A DNA stretch of 64,000 nt from Polytrichum commune (Eukaryota; Streptophyta; Polytrichopsida; Polytrichales; Polytrichaceae), in contig OX485804.1 of NCBI GenBank assembly GCA_950295325.1, positions 50,022,429-50,086,428 of the forward strand. Reading direction: 5' to 3'. Position 1 is the first letter of the stretch. Each line of letters starts with the position of its first letter. Shown here piece after piece: positions 63,501 through 64,000 of the stretch. The notes under the pieces were generated by a model that worked only from the letters and a program-made list of their open reading frames with translations, was not told the origin of the DNA and searched no databases. A program made the position numbers and the translations under genes.

Positions 63501-64000
63501 ATTTGCCGGTTGCCAACAACACGATGGCCAACGGGCACATTCGTTGATAGGAACATAGAAAGAGAACAAGTCCAAGGCATTGAGTAATGTTCTGCACGAC
63601 TTGGAACCACAAGCAATGATTTAATGTGGCAGAAAACTTGTGAAGCTTCAACAGTTCACTATTATTCACTTTGATTTATGAACTAGAGCTCCCAGTCTGG
63701 CAATTTTTGTAATAAGAAAAGGTGATCATTAAGAATCAAGGGAGAAGGTAAGGAGGTTCATGCTGGCTACCTTTCCCTTTGCACTCAAACCTTTATACAA
63801 TTTATTTAAGACGAGCAAGGGATTGCACCATACCATGATAGATAAAGGCTAGTATTCAAAGGCAGCCCATTTCAGCACATATTGTGAACCTTGAACCTTG
63901 AAAAAAATGCAATTTTCTTACTGAAAAGCTGTATTTGTGTTGTACATGATAAATACCAATGATGTCACCTATTTGCAACACCGGAAGGACAATTCCTTCC

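Overview
Type of organism. This is nuclear DNA of a land plant: spliced genes with GT..AG introns, a block of Arabidopsis-type telomeric repeat (CCCTAAA), a 5S-rRNA-like relic, many short DNA transposons and a decayed Ty3/gypsy retroelement. Gene density is low, with two recognisable host genes in 64 kb. I cannot name the species. The protein flavour suggests a non-flowering plant (bryophyte, lycophyte or fern), but that is a weak impression.

Layout. 1-15.7 kb is repeat land: small DNA transposons with clear target-site duplications (TSDs), and several tandem arrays, one of them a series of hairpins with co-varying stems. 15,708-33,002 is one large DNA transposon of about 17.3 kb with 28-bp terminal inverted repeats (27/28 identical), which I consider the main discovery of the window. 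Its left third carries a two-exon transposase-like gene on the minus strand. Its right half carries plus-strand genes for a ParB-like (DGQHS) protein, a coiled-coil/proline-rich protein and an FCP1-type HAD phosphatase (possibly all one gene), and a small serine-rich basic protein. A palindrome, TTACGGACGCGCGTCCGTAA, and its variants are scattered through the element, occur in all six introns I can define from coding exons, and form two exact arrays (95-bp and 135-bp periods) upstream of the two main start codons. I found it nowhere else in the window. A 947-bp MITE, itself containing a 318-bp MITE, lies nested in the middle of the element.

33.0-39.0 kb holds a transposase relic and unassigned sequence. 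The host genes follow. 39,001-45,559 (+) is a five-exon 12-oxophytodienoate reductase (OPR)-type old yellow enzyme. 47,253-51,603 (-) is a seven-exon UTR2-like nucleotide-sugar/PAPS transporter of the SLC35B type. The two converge tail to tail, and a decayed duplicate of the OPR 3' end lies between them. Introns of both genes hold transposon pieces, including the 5S-like relic.

51.6-64 kb returns to repeats: a 410-bp MITE, a Ty3/gypsy relic with a damaged PHD finger and seven in-frame stops, a 972-bp solo LTR inserted in its integrase, and more copies of dispersed families first seen at 9, 13 and 21 kb.

How it may work together. By analogy with the En/Spm TNPA and VANDAL VANC systems, the palindrome arrays could be binding sites for an element-encoded protein that controls transposition or silencing. 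This is inference. Each of the two main genes carries one in-frame stop, so this copy is probably no longer autonomous.
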